Below the pieces are notes generated by a model. It saw only the letters and a list, made by a program, of their open reading frames with translations, was not told the DNA's origin and ran no database searches. A stretch of DNA of 64,000 bases. Source: Microcoleus vaginatus_C (GTDB lineage Bacteria; Cyanobacteriota; Cyanobacteriia; Cyanobacteriales; Microcoleaceae). Positions 26,241-34,575 of this stretch are shown here, piece by piece; position 1 is the first letter of the stretch; the number at the start of each line of letters is the position of its first letter. Made by a program: the position numbers and the translations under genes. The DNA lies in NCBI GenBank assembly GCA_040004035.1, contig JAMPLN010000006.1, one strand, 5' to 3'.

Positions 26241-27176
26241 ATGACGCGATCTTTTAACCAAAAACCTTCAATCCCCCCCACTCGCGTCTCCAAGTCGCGG
26301 GGAAAAGGTTTGCTTGTACTGTCGCTGATTTTTCGACTGCTGCTGCTGGGGGTGGGCAGCGGTTTTGCGTGGGTTCTGGGGATGACGATCGCTCAAATTT
26401 ATCCGTCAGGCGCGACGGAGATGCCGCTGGCAGAGAGATTGCTGCGTGGAACTCAAAATTCGACCTCCAGCCCGAAACGCGCCCCAGCAACGCCAATTCC
26501 GGCGCTCCCGCCACCAACCGCTACACCGACTCCCCAGTCAAAAGTTAGTCCTGCCCAGAGAGAGAAATTGCAGTCGGATTTGAGACAGTTGCAGGGTGAA
26601 CTCAACGCGCTGATTGGTCGCACGGCGGCTTTGGAGAGTCAGTTGGGCAGCAGCCGCCCGACGGAAACTTTGGAAAAGCGTTTGCAGTTGATGTCGCGGC
26701 AATTGGCGGGGCCGGAAACGGCGACAAGTCTTGCCCCTGCTTTACCGGCGATCGGCAGCAGCCCGAGTCTGAACCCTGAAACGGTGAATACTGCCCCACA
26801 GAATGCCAATAATTCGGTGTTTGGGAGGGATGGGCTGATGGTGACTCTGCCCAGCGATGTTTTGTTTGATACTGGCAGCATTTCTTTGCGCGCTGGAACA
26901 AGTGCGATTTTGGACAATTTGGTGGCGGAGTTGAGCAATCACGAGGGGGCAACTGTGCGGGTGGCGGGCCACACTGACGACGCGGGGGAAGCGGCGGACA
27001 ATCGCAATGTGTCGTTTGCGCGGGCTCAGGCTGTGGTGCAGTATTTGTCTGATGTACTCGGTCAGAAGTATCATTGGGTAGCGATCGGCTATGGGGAAAG
27101 TCGCCCTTCGGTGGATAATAGTTCCGATACTAATCGGCAGCGCAACCGTCGCATTGAAGTGGCAATTAATCCTTAG
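26241..27176 (+). CDS. OmpA-like peptidoglycan-binding protein
   Basis: A 311-residue inner-membrane or envelope protein. One membrane segment lies at about residues 25-50. A Pro/Thr linker covers about 75-105 and a short coiled coil about 108-140 (QREKLQSDLRQLQGELNALIG). The OmpA C-like domain starts near 195 with VTLPSDVLFDTGSISL. It contains VRVAGHTDDAGEAADNRNVSFARAQAVVQYL and NRQRNRRIEV, the residues that bind diaminopimelate in peptidoglycan. The layout resembles MotB-like anchors without motor partners. ATG 26241 is the only sensible start. Confidence 0.88.
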   Translation: MTRSFNQKPSIPPTRVSKSRGKGLLVLSLIFRLLLLGVGSGFAWVLGMTIAQIYPSGATEMPLAERLLRGTQNSTSSPKRAPATPIPALPPPTATPTPQSKVSPAQREKLQSDLRQLQGELNALIGRTAALESQLGSSRPTETLEKRLQLMSRQLAGPETATSLAPALPAIGSSPSLNPETVNTAPQNANNSVFGRDGLMVTLPSDVLFDTGSISLRAGTSAILDNLVAELSNHEGATVRVAGHTDDAGEAADNRNVSFARAQAVVQYLSDVLGQKYHWVAIGYGESRPSVDNSSDTNRQRNRRIEVAINP

Positions 27177-27341
27177 TCAGCGGACTTGTGGATACTAGAT
27201 TTATTGCATGAATCTTTGATTGATAGTCAACGGCAGATGTAAGGCAGATAAACACGGATAAACGCTGATAATTTCCACAGAGGTGAGCGAATGCTTGCAA
27301 TTGGAGTCTACTGTGTTGAATTCTCAAGGCGTAAGTTGCTG

Positions 27342-28454
27342 TCACGCTGAAGGTGTCAGAGGTGGCAAGTCAGAATTATTTTTAGCCTGATCTATTGCCT
27401 CTCGATGTTCGCTCCTAAGTTTCGGTTTTAAATACAAGTTCTCAATCAAAGCTGCCACTCCCGCAAACCAAGGCGGCACAATTACAGCTCCAATAATTCC
27501 TAATACTTGAACGCCTCCCAAGACAGACAGCAATTGATATAAAGGATGCACACCAACCGATGAACCAACCAGCAAAGGATCGAGTACGTAAGTTTCTAAA
27601 TTCTGGATAATTACAAATAACAGTAATACCCACAAAAGTACCCAGCCACCTTTAGCTAATGCTACTATTAATGCTGGTCCTGCTCCCAACACTGGGCCGA
27701 TGAAGGGAATCAAGTTGGTAACACCTGCGATCGCACCCAAGCCTAAAGCAAATTCCGGCATTCCCAAAATGCTCAAACCTGTGGTAATAAATATCCCTAA
27801 AATGGCCGAAACTAACACTCGCCCGCGAATATAACTCCCCATTCTTTGACCGATTGGCGCGGCTTGTGCGGCTAATCTTGTGTCCCAAGGTTTAGGGAAA
27901 AATTGCACCACACTTTTGATTAATGTGTCGCTGTCGGCTACCATGTAACCTGAAATAAATAATGCTAACACTAGGCTGAAGACCCCGCCTAGAATGCCTC
28001 TCGTTAAACTGTACGATCGCAAAACCAGTTGTTGACTCGATCGAATCAGCCAATTAGTCAGCGATTGAGTGTCCACCAACTGACCCACCAAGGTTGGGGC
28101 ATCGTCGGTTAGGCGACTCAATAAATTAGTTGCCACAGTTCGCAAACTTTCAACATAGAGTGGTAACTGTCGCAGCAGTAACTCTATTTGTTCGATTACC
28201 GTGGGGCCGATTAACACTACCGTCCCGCTAAATCCACCGATGAGAGTTAAATAAACCATAATCACCGCCAGCCAGCGCGGAACCCGCATCGTTTGGGCCC
28301 AATTAACAATAGGGACGATCGAAGCAGCCAGCACGACTGATATCATCAGAATTACTAGCAGGCTCCGCAATTGCCACAGCAGCACTAGCAGCAAGGACGA
28401 TGCTACAATTAGCAGCAAGTTAGGTAAAGAAATGGTAATCCGCTGTTCTGACAT
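27342..28454 (-). CDS. AI-2E family transporter (UPF0118)
   Basis: A 370-residue membrane protein of the PerM/TqsA family. An N-terminal pair of membrane segments (residues about 9-50) is followed by a third at 60-85. A long amphipathic region (about 90-140) precedes five C-terminal segments. The family signature region is GLGAIAGVTNLIPFIGPVLGAGPA at about 250-275. Members export varied solutes; the AI-2 role of TqsA cannot be assumed. The ATG at 28452-28454 gives the family start. An upstream in-frame start would add 33 unmatched residues. Confidence 0.88.
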   Translation of the reverse strand: MSEQRITISLPNLLLIVASSLLLVLLWQLRSLLVILMISVVLAASIVPIVNWAQTMRVPRWLAVIMVYLTLIGGFSGTVVLIGPTVIEQIELLLRQLPLYVESLRTVATNLLSRLTDDAPTLVGQLVDTQSLTNWLIRSSQQLVLRSYSLTRGILGGVFSLVLALFISGYMVADSDTLIKSVVQFFPKPWDTRLAAQAAPIGQRMGSYIRGRVLVSAILGIFITTGLSILGMPEFALGLGAIAGVTNLIPFIGPVLGAGPALIVALAKGGWVLLWVLLLFVIIQNLETYVLDPLLVGSSVGVHPLYQLLSVLGGVQVLGIIGAVIVPPWFAGVAALIENLYLKPKLRSEHREAIDQAKNNSDLPPLTPSA

Positions 28455-28600
28455 AATTAAGTAATCAAGGTTTGTATTGGCGCTTATGTCATCCCGCAGG
28501 GCGGGTTTATTTATATTCTCATTTACCAAATATATGTCGGGTAAAACCCGCACCTACTCATATTATAATAAAAAGTAACATCGGTTCAAAAAAAAATAAT

Positions 28601-29551
28601 ATGCAACCGCAATATTCAACCCAAGATTTCTCCACCCTTTCGTCTATAAAATCACCAACGCTCTTTTACGAATGGCAAAATTACCGTTGTGCTTATGAAG
28701 TTTATAACCCAACTACTGCGACAGAAGATAGCATCCCTTTGTTATTAATTCATCCGATAGGAGTTGGTTTGTCAAGAATCTTTTGGCATAGATTTTGTGA
28801 GAGTTGGTACAAAGCAGGGAACAGTAATCCGATTTACAATCCCGACCTTTTGGGCTGCGGCGATTGCGAAATGCCGGCTGTGGCTTGCTATCCAGACGAT
28901 TGGGCCGCACAGTTGCAGTATTTCTTGGAAACTGTAGTCAAAAAACCTGCGATCGTCCTCGTACAAGGTGCTTTACTATGTGTAGCCTTGGCTTTAGCAA
29001 AAAGGCAGCAGGAAAGCGGCTCAAATTTAATTCGCGGCTTAGTCCTCGCCGGGCCTCCCGCTTGGGCTGTCATGAACAAACATTCGACAGAAAGACAGCA
29101 AAGAATTGTCTGGAATTTGTTAGATTCTCCCTTGGGAAACGCTTTTTACCGCTACGCCAGACGCGCTGATTTTTTGCGCTCTTTTTCTGCGAAACAACTG
29201 TTTGGCGATGCGGCACAAGTTGACAGCGAATGGTTGGATGCTTTGCAGGCTGGGGCGGCGAATCCTGACAGCCGACACGCGGTTTTCTCGTTTTTAGCGG
29301 GGTTTTGGCGCCAGGATTATAGTGGTACGATTCAAAAGTTCGATCGCCCCGTACTCGTTGTGATGGGAGAAAAAGCCTCAAGCATCAGTCAAGCGGGTAA
29401 GGAAGAGAAACCGGATGAAAGATTAGCGCAATATTTAACAACTTTTCCCAATGCGGAAGGTTTATTAATGCCGGGGCGCAATGTTTTGCCCTATGAATCA
29501 ACCGCAGAATTTGTCGCGGCTGTTGCGGAGTTTGTGAATGGGAGTTTTTAA
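28601..29551 (+). CDS. Alpha/beta-hydrolase-fold protein lacking the catalytic serine
   Basis: A 316-residue protein with an alpha/beta hydrolase fold: LLLIHPIGVGLSRIFWHRF at about residues 47-65 (oxyanion strand and loop), DLLGCGD near 82-88, and a late strand PVLVVMGEKASS near 250. At the nucleophile elbow the sequence is VLVQGALL, about residues 120-127, so Gly123 stands where GxSxG has serine. The C-terminal histidine position also reads LMPGRNVLPYES, without histidine. The protein is therefore unlikely to be an ordinary esterase or lipase. Similar cyanobacterial proteins are annotated as alpha/beta hydrolases. The ATG at 28601 follows an A-rich leader; upstream in-frame codons do not fit. 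Confidence 0.75.
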   Translation: MQPQYSTQDFSTLSSIKSPTLFYEWQNYRCAYEVYNPTTATEDSIPLLLIHPIGVGLSRIFWHRFCESWYKAGNSNPIYNPDLLGCGDCEMPAVACYPDDWAAQLQYFLETVVKKPAIVLVQGALLCVALALAKRQQESGSNLIRGLVLAGPPAWAVMNKHSTERQQRIVWNLLDSPLGNAFYRYARRADFLRSFSAKQLFGDAAQVDSEWLDALQAGAANPDSRHAVFSFLAGFWRQDYSGTIQKFDRPVLVVMGEKASSISQAGKEEKPDERLAQYLTTFPNAEGLLMPGRNVLPYESTAEFVAAVAEFVNGSF

Positions 29552-29554
29552 CCG

Positions 29555-29636
29555 CAGATATCAGCAGATGAACACCGATGAACGCGGATGGAATTTCATC
29601 TGCGTTCATCCGCGTTCATCTGCGGTTAAAAAACTC
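29555..29636. terminator. Inverted repeat between converging genes
   Basis: ACCGCAGAT at the left end pairs with ATCTGCGGT at the right end, and GATGAACGCGGATG pairs with CATCCGCGTTCATC inside. The element fills the gap between the alpha/beta-fold gene and cysS and can terminate both. Related GCGTTCATCTGCGG sequence occurs near 8292, so it is a dispersed repeat. Confidence 0.6.
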
Positions 29637-29642
29637 TAAATT

Positions 29643-31193
29643 TCAACTCCGGTGCCAGATGGTTGTACCATCTTTTTGATCGATCAAAGTAATGCCCCGA
29701 TCCTTAAGTTCGTTGCGAATGCGATCGCCCTCAGCGAAATCCCTCGCCTTTCGGGCATCTTTCCGCTTCTGAATCATCGCCTCAATCTCCGCAGCACTCA
29801 AACCGTCAACCGCATCATTGCTATCACTTTCCGGCTGAACTTCTAAACCCAAAACCCCAGCCAAATTCACCAAAGTCAGCCATTTTTGCTGCAACAATTC
29901 CGGTGAAGTTTGTGTTTTGCCTTGATGCACTAAAACATTGCCTTCCTTGCCCAATTCCTTAGCCAATTCAAACAAAACAGTCAAAGCGCCGGGAGTATTG
30001 AAATCATTATTCATAGCTGCTTGAAATTGCTGGACTAAGGTGTTATCTTCTCCTGTCAATTTATCAATTTTCTCAACATCCCAACCCAGTTTAGAGCCGT
30101 GTTGACTGCCAAAAAGTAAGCCTTCCTTAAGAGTGTGCCAGCCATTTCGAGCGCTAGCGATCGCGTCTTCGGTAAAATCAATTTGACTGCGATACTGCGC
30201 CATCAACACAAACAGCCTCACCACCATCGGTTCCACCGCTTTTGACTTCTCGCTTCCTTCATTCTTACTCCCCCCCTTACCAAGGAGGGGCTGGGGGGGG
30301 TTAAATTCCCAATCACCCGACCAATTCCCATCCAACAAATCGCGAATTGTAATAAAATTGTGCAAAGATTTCGACATCTTTTTGCCATTGACAGTCACAA
30401 AAGCATTGTGCATCCAATATTTAGCAAGTGACTTGCCCGTCGCGGCTTCAGATTGAGCAATTTCGTTTTCGTGGTGGGGAAAAGTTAAATCGGAACCGCC
30501 GCAGTGAATATCAATAGTTTCGCCCAAGCAATCGCGCACCATCGCCGAACATTCAATGTGCCATCCGGGACGACCTTTTCCCCAAGATGAATCCCAAGCA
30601 GGTTCTCCCGGTTTAGCACTTTTCCACAGAGCAAAATCTGACGAATCTTGCTTTTTTTGAGATTCTATTTCTGCGGTTTCCAATCTACCGCTAGCCCCTG
30701 CCTGCATTTCTTCCAACTTGCGGCCCGAAAGTTTTCCGTAATCAGGAAATTGCCTCACGTTGTAGTAAACGTCGCCGCCAGACGCATAGGCATAACCTTT
30801 ATTTTCTAATTCGTGAATCAGCCGTTTAATGCCGTCGATTGTATGGGTGGCGCGGGGATATTCATCGGCTCTGAGAATATTCAGCTTGTCCATATCTACA
30901 AAATATTCATCGATGAAGCGTTCCGCTACGGCTTCCATTGTGGAATTGGTTTCGCGGGCGCGGTTGAGAATTTTGTCGTCAATATCTGTAAAATTCTGCA
31001 CGTAGCGCACATCGTATCCTCGCCACATCAGATAGCGGCGCACCATGTCCCAAACAATGTAAGCGCGGGCGTGGCCGACGTGGCAGTAATCGTATACCGT
31101 AACGCCGCAGCAATACATCCGCACCTTTCCTGGTTCGAGGGGCTCAAAAGGTGATTCGCGACGGGTCAAGCTGTTGTAAAGCGTTAGGGGCAT
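29643..31193 (-). CDS. cysS: Cysteinyl-tRNA synthetase with a repeat-derived insertion
   Basis: A 516-residue class I synthetase that charges tRNA-Cys. HVGH at residues 38-41 (HIGH motif) and KMSKS at 272-276 are intact, as are the zinc-site cysteine in YCCGVTVYD and WHIECSAM. The protein is longer than usual. Between RDLL (about 287) and VRLFVLMAQYRSQIDFT (about 320) lie about 30 extra residues, including NPPQPLLGKGGS at 298-309. These are encoded by a dispersed repeat of cyanobacterial genomes read in frame. All catalytic segments are outside the insertion, so the enzyme is expected to work. Confidence 0.93.
   Translation of the reverse strand: MPLTLYNSLTRRESPFEPLEPGKVRMYCCGVTVYDYCHVGHARAYIVWDMVRRYLMWRGYDVRYVQNFTDIDDKILNRARETNSTMEAVAERFIDEYFVDMDKLNILRADEYPRATHTIDGIKRLIHELENKGYAYASGGDVYYNVRQFPDYGKLSGRKLEEMQAGASGRLETAEIESQKKQDSSDFALWKSAKPGEPAWDSSWGKGRPGWHIECSAMVRDCLGETIDIHCGGSDLTFPHHENEIAQSEAATGKSLAKYWMHNAFVTVNGKKMSKSLHNFITIRDLLDGNWSGDWEFNPPQPLLGKGGSKNEGSEKSKAVEPMVVRLFVLMAQYRSQIDFTEDAIASARNGWHTLKEGLLFGSQHGSKLGWDVEKIDKLTGEDNTLVQQFQAAMNNDFNTPGALTVLFELAKELGKEGNVLVHQGKTQTSPELLQQKWLTLVNLAGVLGLEVQPESDSNDAVDGLSAAEIEAMIQKRKDARKARDFAEGDRIRNELKDRGITLIDQKDGTTIWHRS
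30269..30302. repeat. Dispersed G/C-run repeat inserted in cysS
   Basis: The plus strand reads a C-run, TTACCAAGGAGGGG, then CT and a G-run. Its imperfect inverted-repeat shape (CCCCCC...GGGGGG, with CCAAGG inside) is typical of a repeat common between genes in cyanobacteria. It interrupts cysS without breaking the frame. Confidence 0.7.
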
Positions 31194-31264
31194 GGGATTT
31201 GAGATTTGGGATTGATGTACTGCTCTAATTTATTATATTGCGGTTGGTGAATCTTTCGGTGTCA

Positions 31265-31438
31265 TTACCAAACATCTGTTAAATCTAAGACAAATCCCGG
31301 TAACACATCTTCCCCTGACAAAGTGCTGGGATTATCTAATATTTCCACAGCCTGATTTTGTCTGTATATCTCAACTTTCTGGTTTTTGCCATCGATTAAC
31401 CATCCCAAAATGGCTCCATTTGCGATGTAGAGCGGTTC
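31265..31438 (-). pseudogene. Uma2 nuclease remnant (C-terminal third)
   Basis: The minus strand encodes 57 residues in one frame, ending at a TAA at 31265-31267. They include YIANGAILGWLIDGKNQKVE, then EIYRQNQ, LSGEDVLPGF and VLDLTDVW. This is the C-terminal part of an Uma2-family protein, where strands carrying GWLID, VEIYR and LPGF are conserved. Immediately upstream in the same frame is a TGA (31439-31441), and no N-terminal part is found; heptamer-like sequence (ATGCCC) replaces it. It is a decayed gene end beside cysS. Confidence 0.75.
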
Positions 31439-31761
31439 TCAAGAAAGTGAAATACACGGGCTAGTTCGATGCCCCATGCTTTTATGCCCGATGCCCAATC
31501 CCCAAGAGCACCTCATGTTACTGAGAAAGGCTATATTCCAGCATTTTTTCTGGCAATGGTTCCAGGTTGTCAGACTTAGAACGCAATGATTCAGAAGAAA
31601 GAGCGACCTTAGAAGGGAAGAGAGAAAGTAGTACGTCAACAGATGCTAGAATATCTCAGCCCCAAAGTTGCCATTTTTTTATCCAAACAGTAACCAAAAC
31701 AGTTAAAGGGCGATCGCGCACGCTTAACAGTTATTTACAGTTTGTAGGGGAGGAGTTGACA
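31439..31761. other. Spacer with degenerate heptamers before the adaptor gene
   Basis: Degenerate TGCCCAA-type units lie at about 31470-31505. The region 31567-31761 is open in the frame of the adaptor gene but lacks its family features and is taken as leader. No other gene is seen. Confidence 0.4.
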
Positions 31762-33276
31762 GTGAAATATAAAGAAAAAAATAGTTTCAAAACAGGAGTC
31801 AAATGGCTACTGTGGTCTAGTTTTCTCACTCTAGGCATCGGCGGCGGCTTATTTGCCTACGGGTTATATCAAAACCGACCTCCCGAACCCATAGGAGTGC
31901 GCTTGATACCCGTCAAAATTGGCGATATTGAAGATACGCTTAATGAAAGCGGCACTATTGAATTGGCTGGTCAACAAACTCTTAAATCTCCCGTTGATGG
32001 TACTGTTGATGAAGTGTTAGTAAAAATCGGGCAAAATATCACATCTGGTCAGAACTTAATCACTCTTCGTAACCCCCAAAAACAAACAATTCTCACCAAG
32101 CAAGAGTTGGTGATTCAAAAAGAAAAACTCACTCTAGAAAGCTTACGCCAAAAACTTGTCGCAGCCCAGGAAACGCTCAGTATCGCCCAAGGAAGACTTC
32201 AAAATTATAAATCCGGGCAAAATAACGATTTATTAGAAATTAAAAAACAGGAAATTGCCTTAGCAAATAATCGCAAAAAAATTGTTGACGCGGAGGTGGT
32301 TTTGGCTGCTGCTGAGCGGAAACTTACGGAGCAAAAAGCATTATTTGAAAGAGGTTATATTCCGGGAAATGACGTGCGCTCCCAAGAAGACGAAGTTCGC
32401 AAGGCTAAAGTCAGTTTACGAGAGGCACAGTCTCAAATCAACACCGATTTGCTCGACCTCAAAAGTCGGCAAATGCAGCGACAAGATAAAGAGCAAGAAC
32501 TTCAGGAAAAAGCGAGCGCTGCTGAGTCAGTAGTGCGACAAGCTCAGTTAGATGTTGCTACAAATAGCCGCAGTCTCCAAAGCTCTCTGCTTGAGTACCG
32601 AGAAAAAGAACAGGAACTAAAAAACAATATGGTGACTGCATCTATTGATGGCAAGGTACTTAATATTCAAGTTAAAAATGGCGACGGAGTGACGCGGGGA
32701 ACAGAGCTTTTGACATTAGGCGACCCTTCACAAGAACTGGTAAAACTACAGCTTTCTACCCTCAATGCTGCTAAAGTTAGACCCAAGCAGTCCGTCCGTA
32801 TCAGCATTATTGGCCCCAATCCTAAGCAGTTTTCAGGAAAAGTAGAAAGCTTGTATATTCTTGCTAAAAGTGGTGATAGTAAAGGAAATGACGACTCTAA
32901 TCAAGGCAGTCAACCAACGGTTCCTGCAACGGTAAGACTCGATGCTCCAACCCGGACTTTGATTCCAGGGAGTCAAGTGAATGTGGAGATAATTTTGCAG
33001 CAGCGCCAGAAGGTAGTAGTTTTAGATACAGAGGTAATTGTGCGATCGGACTCTAAGCCTTTTGTGTGGATTCGGGACAGTCAAGGCAAAGCCCAGAAAC
33101 GGTCAGTTACATTAGGTTTAGAAGGATTAACACAGGTAGAAATAACTTCTGGTTTGCGGCCAGGTGACAGTGTTGTGATACCCCCTCCTGAACCTTCCTT
33201 AAAGCCAGGAACTCCTATTCAGGAAGAAAAAACCACTGAAAAGAAAGAAAAAACAGACGGTGACGATCTGGAATAA
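31762..33276 (+). CDS. HlyD-like membrane fusion protein of an export system
   Basis: A 504-residue adaptor linking an inner-membrane exporter to an outer-membrane channel. One membrane segment lies at about residues 14-36. A lipoyl-like half (TLKSPVDGTVDEVLVKIGQNITSGQNLITL) precedes a long coiled-coil hairpin at about 105-290 rich in Lys, Glu and Gln. The second lipoyl half (ASIDGKVLNIQVKNGDGVTRGTELLTLG) and beta-barrel segments follow. The end is charged (EEKTTEKKEKTDGDD). The GTG at 31762 is chosen from a GGGGAGGAG site about seven bases upstream. The permease gene follows by 73 bases and a TolC-like gene after that. The family is that of DevB/MacA-type adaptors. Confidence 0.85.
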   Translation: MKYKEKNSFKTGVKWLLWSSFLTLGIGGGLFAYGLYQNRPPEPIGVRLIPVKIGDIEDTLNESGTIELAGQQTLKSPVDGTVDEVLVKIGQNITSGQNLITLRNPQKQTILTKQELVIQKEKLTLESLRQKLVAAQETLSIAQGRLQNYKSGQNNDLLEIKKQEIALANNRKKIVDAEVVLAAAERKLTEQKALFERGYIPGNDVRSQEDEVRKAKVSLREAQSQINTDLLDLKSRQMQRQDKEQELQEKASAAESVVRQAQLDVATNSRSLQSSLLEYREKEQELKNNMVTASIDGKVLNIQVKNGDGVTRGTELLTLGDPSQELVKLQLSTLNAAKVRPKQSVRISIIGPNPKQFSGKVESLYILAKSGDSKGNDDSNQGSQPTVPATVRLDAPTRTLIPGSQVNVEIILQQRQKVVVLDTEVIVRSDSKPFVWIRDSQGKAQKRSVTLGLEGLTQVEITSGLRPGDSVVIPPPEPSLKPGTPIQEEKTTEKKEKTDGDDLE

Positions 33277-33349
33277 AAATTAAAGAGTAGGATCAAATCA
33301 GCTAATTTTATTAATGTACGAAATGTTGATTTTTAATTTTTAATTACTT

Positions 33350-34522
33350 ATGAGCCTTTCTCCTTTAGACCTCCTCCGCCTTACTTGCATTTCCCTAAGT
33401 GGCAATCTTTTGCGCTCTGCCCTAACTACAGTCGGAGTTTTCATGGGTGTAGCTGCGGTCAGCGCAACGTTGCAAGTTGGCAACATTAGCCGCGCGGTGA
33501 TTGCTGAACAACTAGCCAAGCGAGAAGCACCTCAATTTAGAATCATTATCTGGGATGACTTAGGTTTGAAGTTAGAAGATATGGAATTTTTACGGAATCG
33601 GCTGAAAGGAATTCAGGCGATTAGCGGAGCAAAGTTGTTTCGTTATAACGAAAAAGTTATATTTCAGGCTGAAGAAGCGGAAACTAATATCTTCGCTGTT
33701 TCTGAAGATCATTTATTGACATCGGGGCGGCGATTAATAGCGGGGCGTTTTTTTTCCCCTAATGATTTTACTAATTATCGACCTGTAGTGGTAATTGATG
33801 AAATGCTGGCGACACAACTTTTTAAAGGTGGCATAAAACCTGTAGATCAGCGCATTTATGCTAACGGTAGACCTTACATTGTTGTTGGCGTAATGGAGAG
33901 CAAGGAAGGCTTTTCTGACAAAATCGAAGCTGAAATGTGGGTGTCGATGTCGGTTTACAAAGCGATGACAGGTAGCCAGACAATTGGGGGAATTTCCGTG
34001 CGTCCTTACAATCTCAAAGATATTAAAGGGATGGAAAAGCAGGGAAAAAAGGTTTTGAAGCAGCGCTTTCCCAAGGCAGAGGTTCATACTCGGAACAATG
34101 TTAAGAAAATTTTGGAGCAGCAGGAAATTCTGGAACTTGCTTCACAGGGACTATTGGCAGTGGGGGTAATTTCGCTATTGGTGGGAGGGGTTGGTATTGC
34201 TAATATTACGATCGCGGCGGTGATGGAACGTACCCCCGAAATTGGTTTGAGACGTGCGATCGGGGCTACTCAGAGAGATATATTGTTGCAGTTTATTCTA
34301 GAAGCAGTAATTCTGAGTTTAGCGGGGGGAATTGCTGCTATTGTGACGGTACACGGGTTAACGGTGGTGGTTGCGGATGTTTTTAAGTTGCCTTATAAAT
34401 TTGACAGCAACACAGCAGCTTTGGCTCTAGGAGCGGCATTAGCGGTGGGTGTAGGAGCTGGATTTTTCCCGGCTCTGCGAGCTAGTCAACTCGATCCTGT
34501 TAAGGCGCTGCGTCAAGGGTAG
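33350..34522 (+). CDS. MacB/FtsX-type ABC permease without an ATPase domain
   Basis: A 390-residue integral membrane protein. One membrane segment lies near the N-terminus (about residues 18-42, LLRSALTTVGVFMGVAAVSATL). A periplasmic MacB-PCD domain of about 220 residues follows. Three C-terminal membrane segments (about 268-295, 318-348 and 355-380) contain the FtsX signature VMERTPEIGLRRAIGATQRDILLQF. Proteins of this kind use a separate LolD/MacB-like ATPase to push substrates through an adaptor and channel. No such ATPase gene is adjacent. Function is inferred as export of a lipid, peptide or small molecule. Confidence 0.88.
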   Translation: MSLSPLDLLRLTCISLSGNLLRSALTTVGVFMGVAAVSATLQVGNISRAVIAEQLAKREAPQFRIIIWDDLGLKLEDMEFLRNRLKGIQAISGAKLFRYNEKVIFQAEEAETNIFAVSEDHLLTSGRRLIAGRFFSPNDFTNYRPVVVIDEMLATQLFKGGIKPVDQRIYANGRPYIVVGVMESKEGFSDKIEAEMWVSMSVYKAMTGSQTIGGISVRPYNLKDIKGMEKQGKKVLKQRFPKAEVHTRNNVKKILEQQEILELASQGLLAVGVISLLVGGVGIANITIAAVMERTPEIGLRRAIGATQRDILLQFILEAVILSLAGGIAAIVTVHGLTVVVADVFKLPYKFDSNTAALALGAALAVGVGAGFFPALRASQLDPVKALRQG

Positions 34523-34575
34523 TCATCCCGTAGGAAATCGCCATAGAATTACTTGCAGAAATCACTGGAGTTAGC

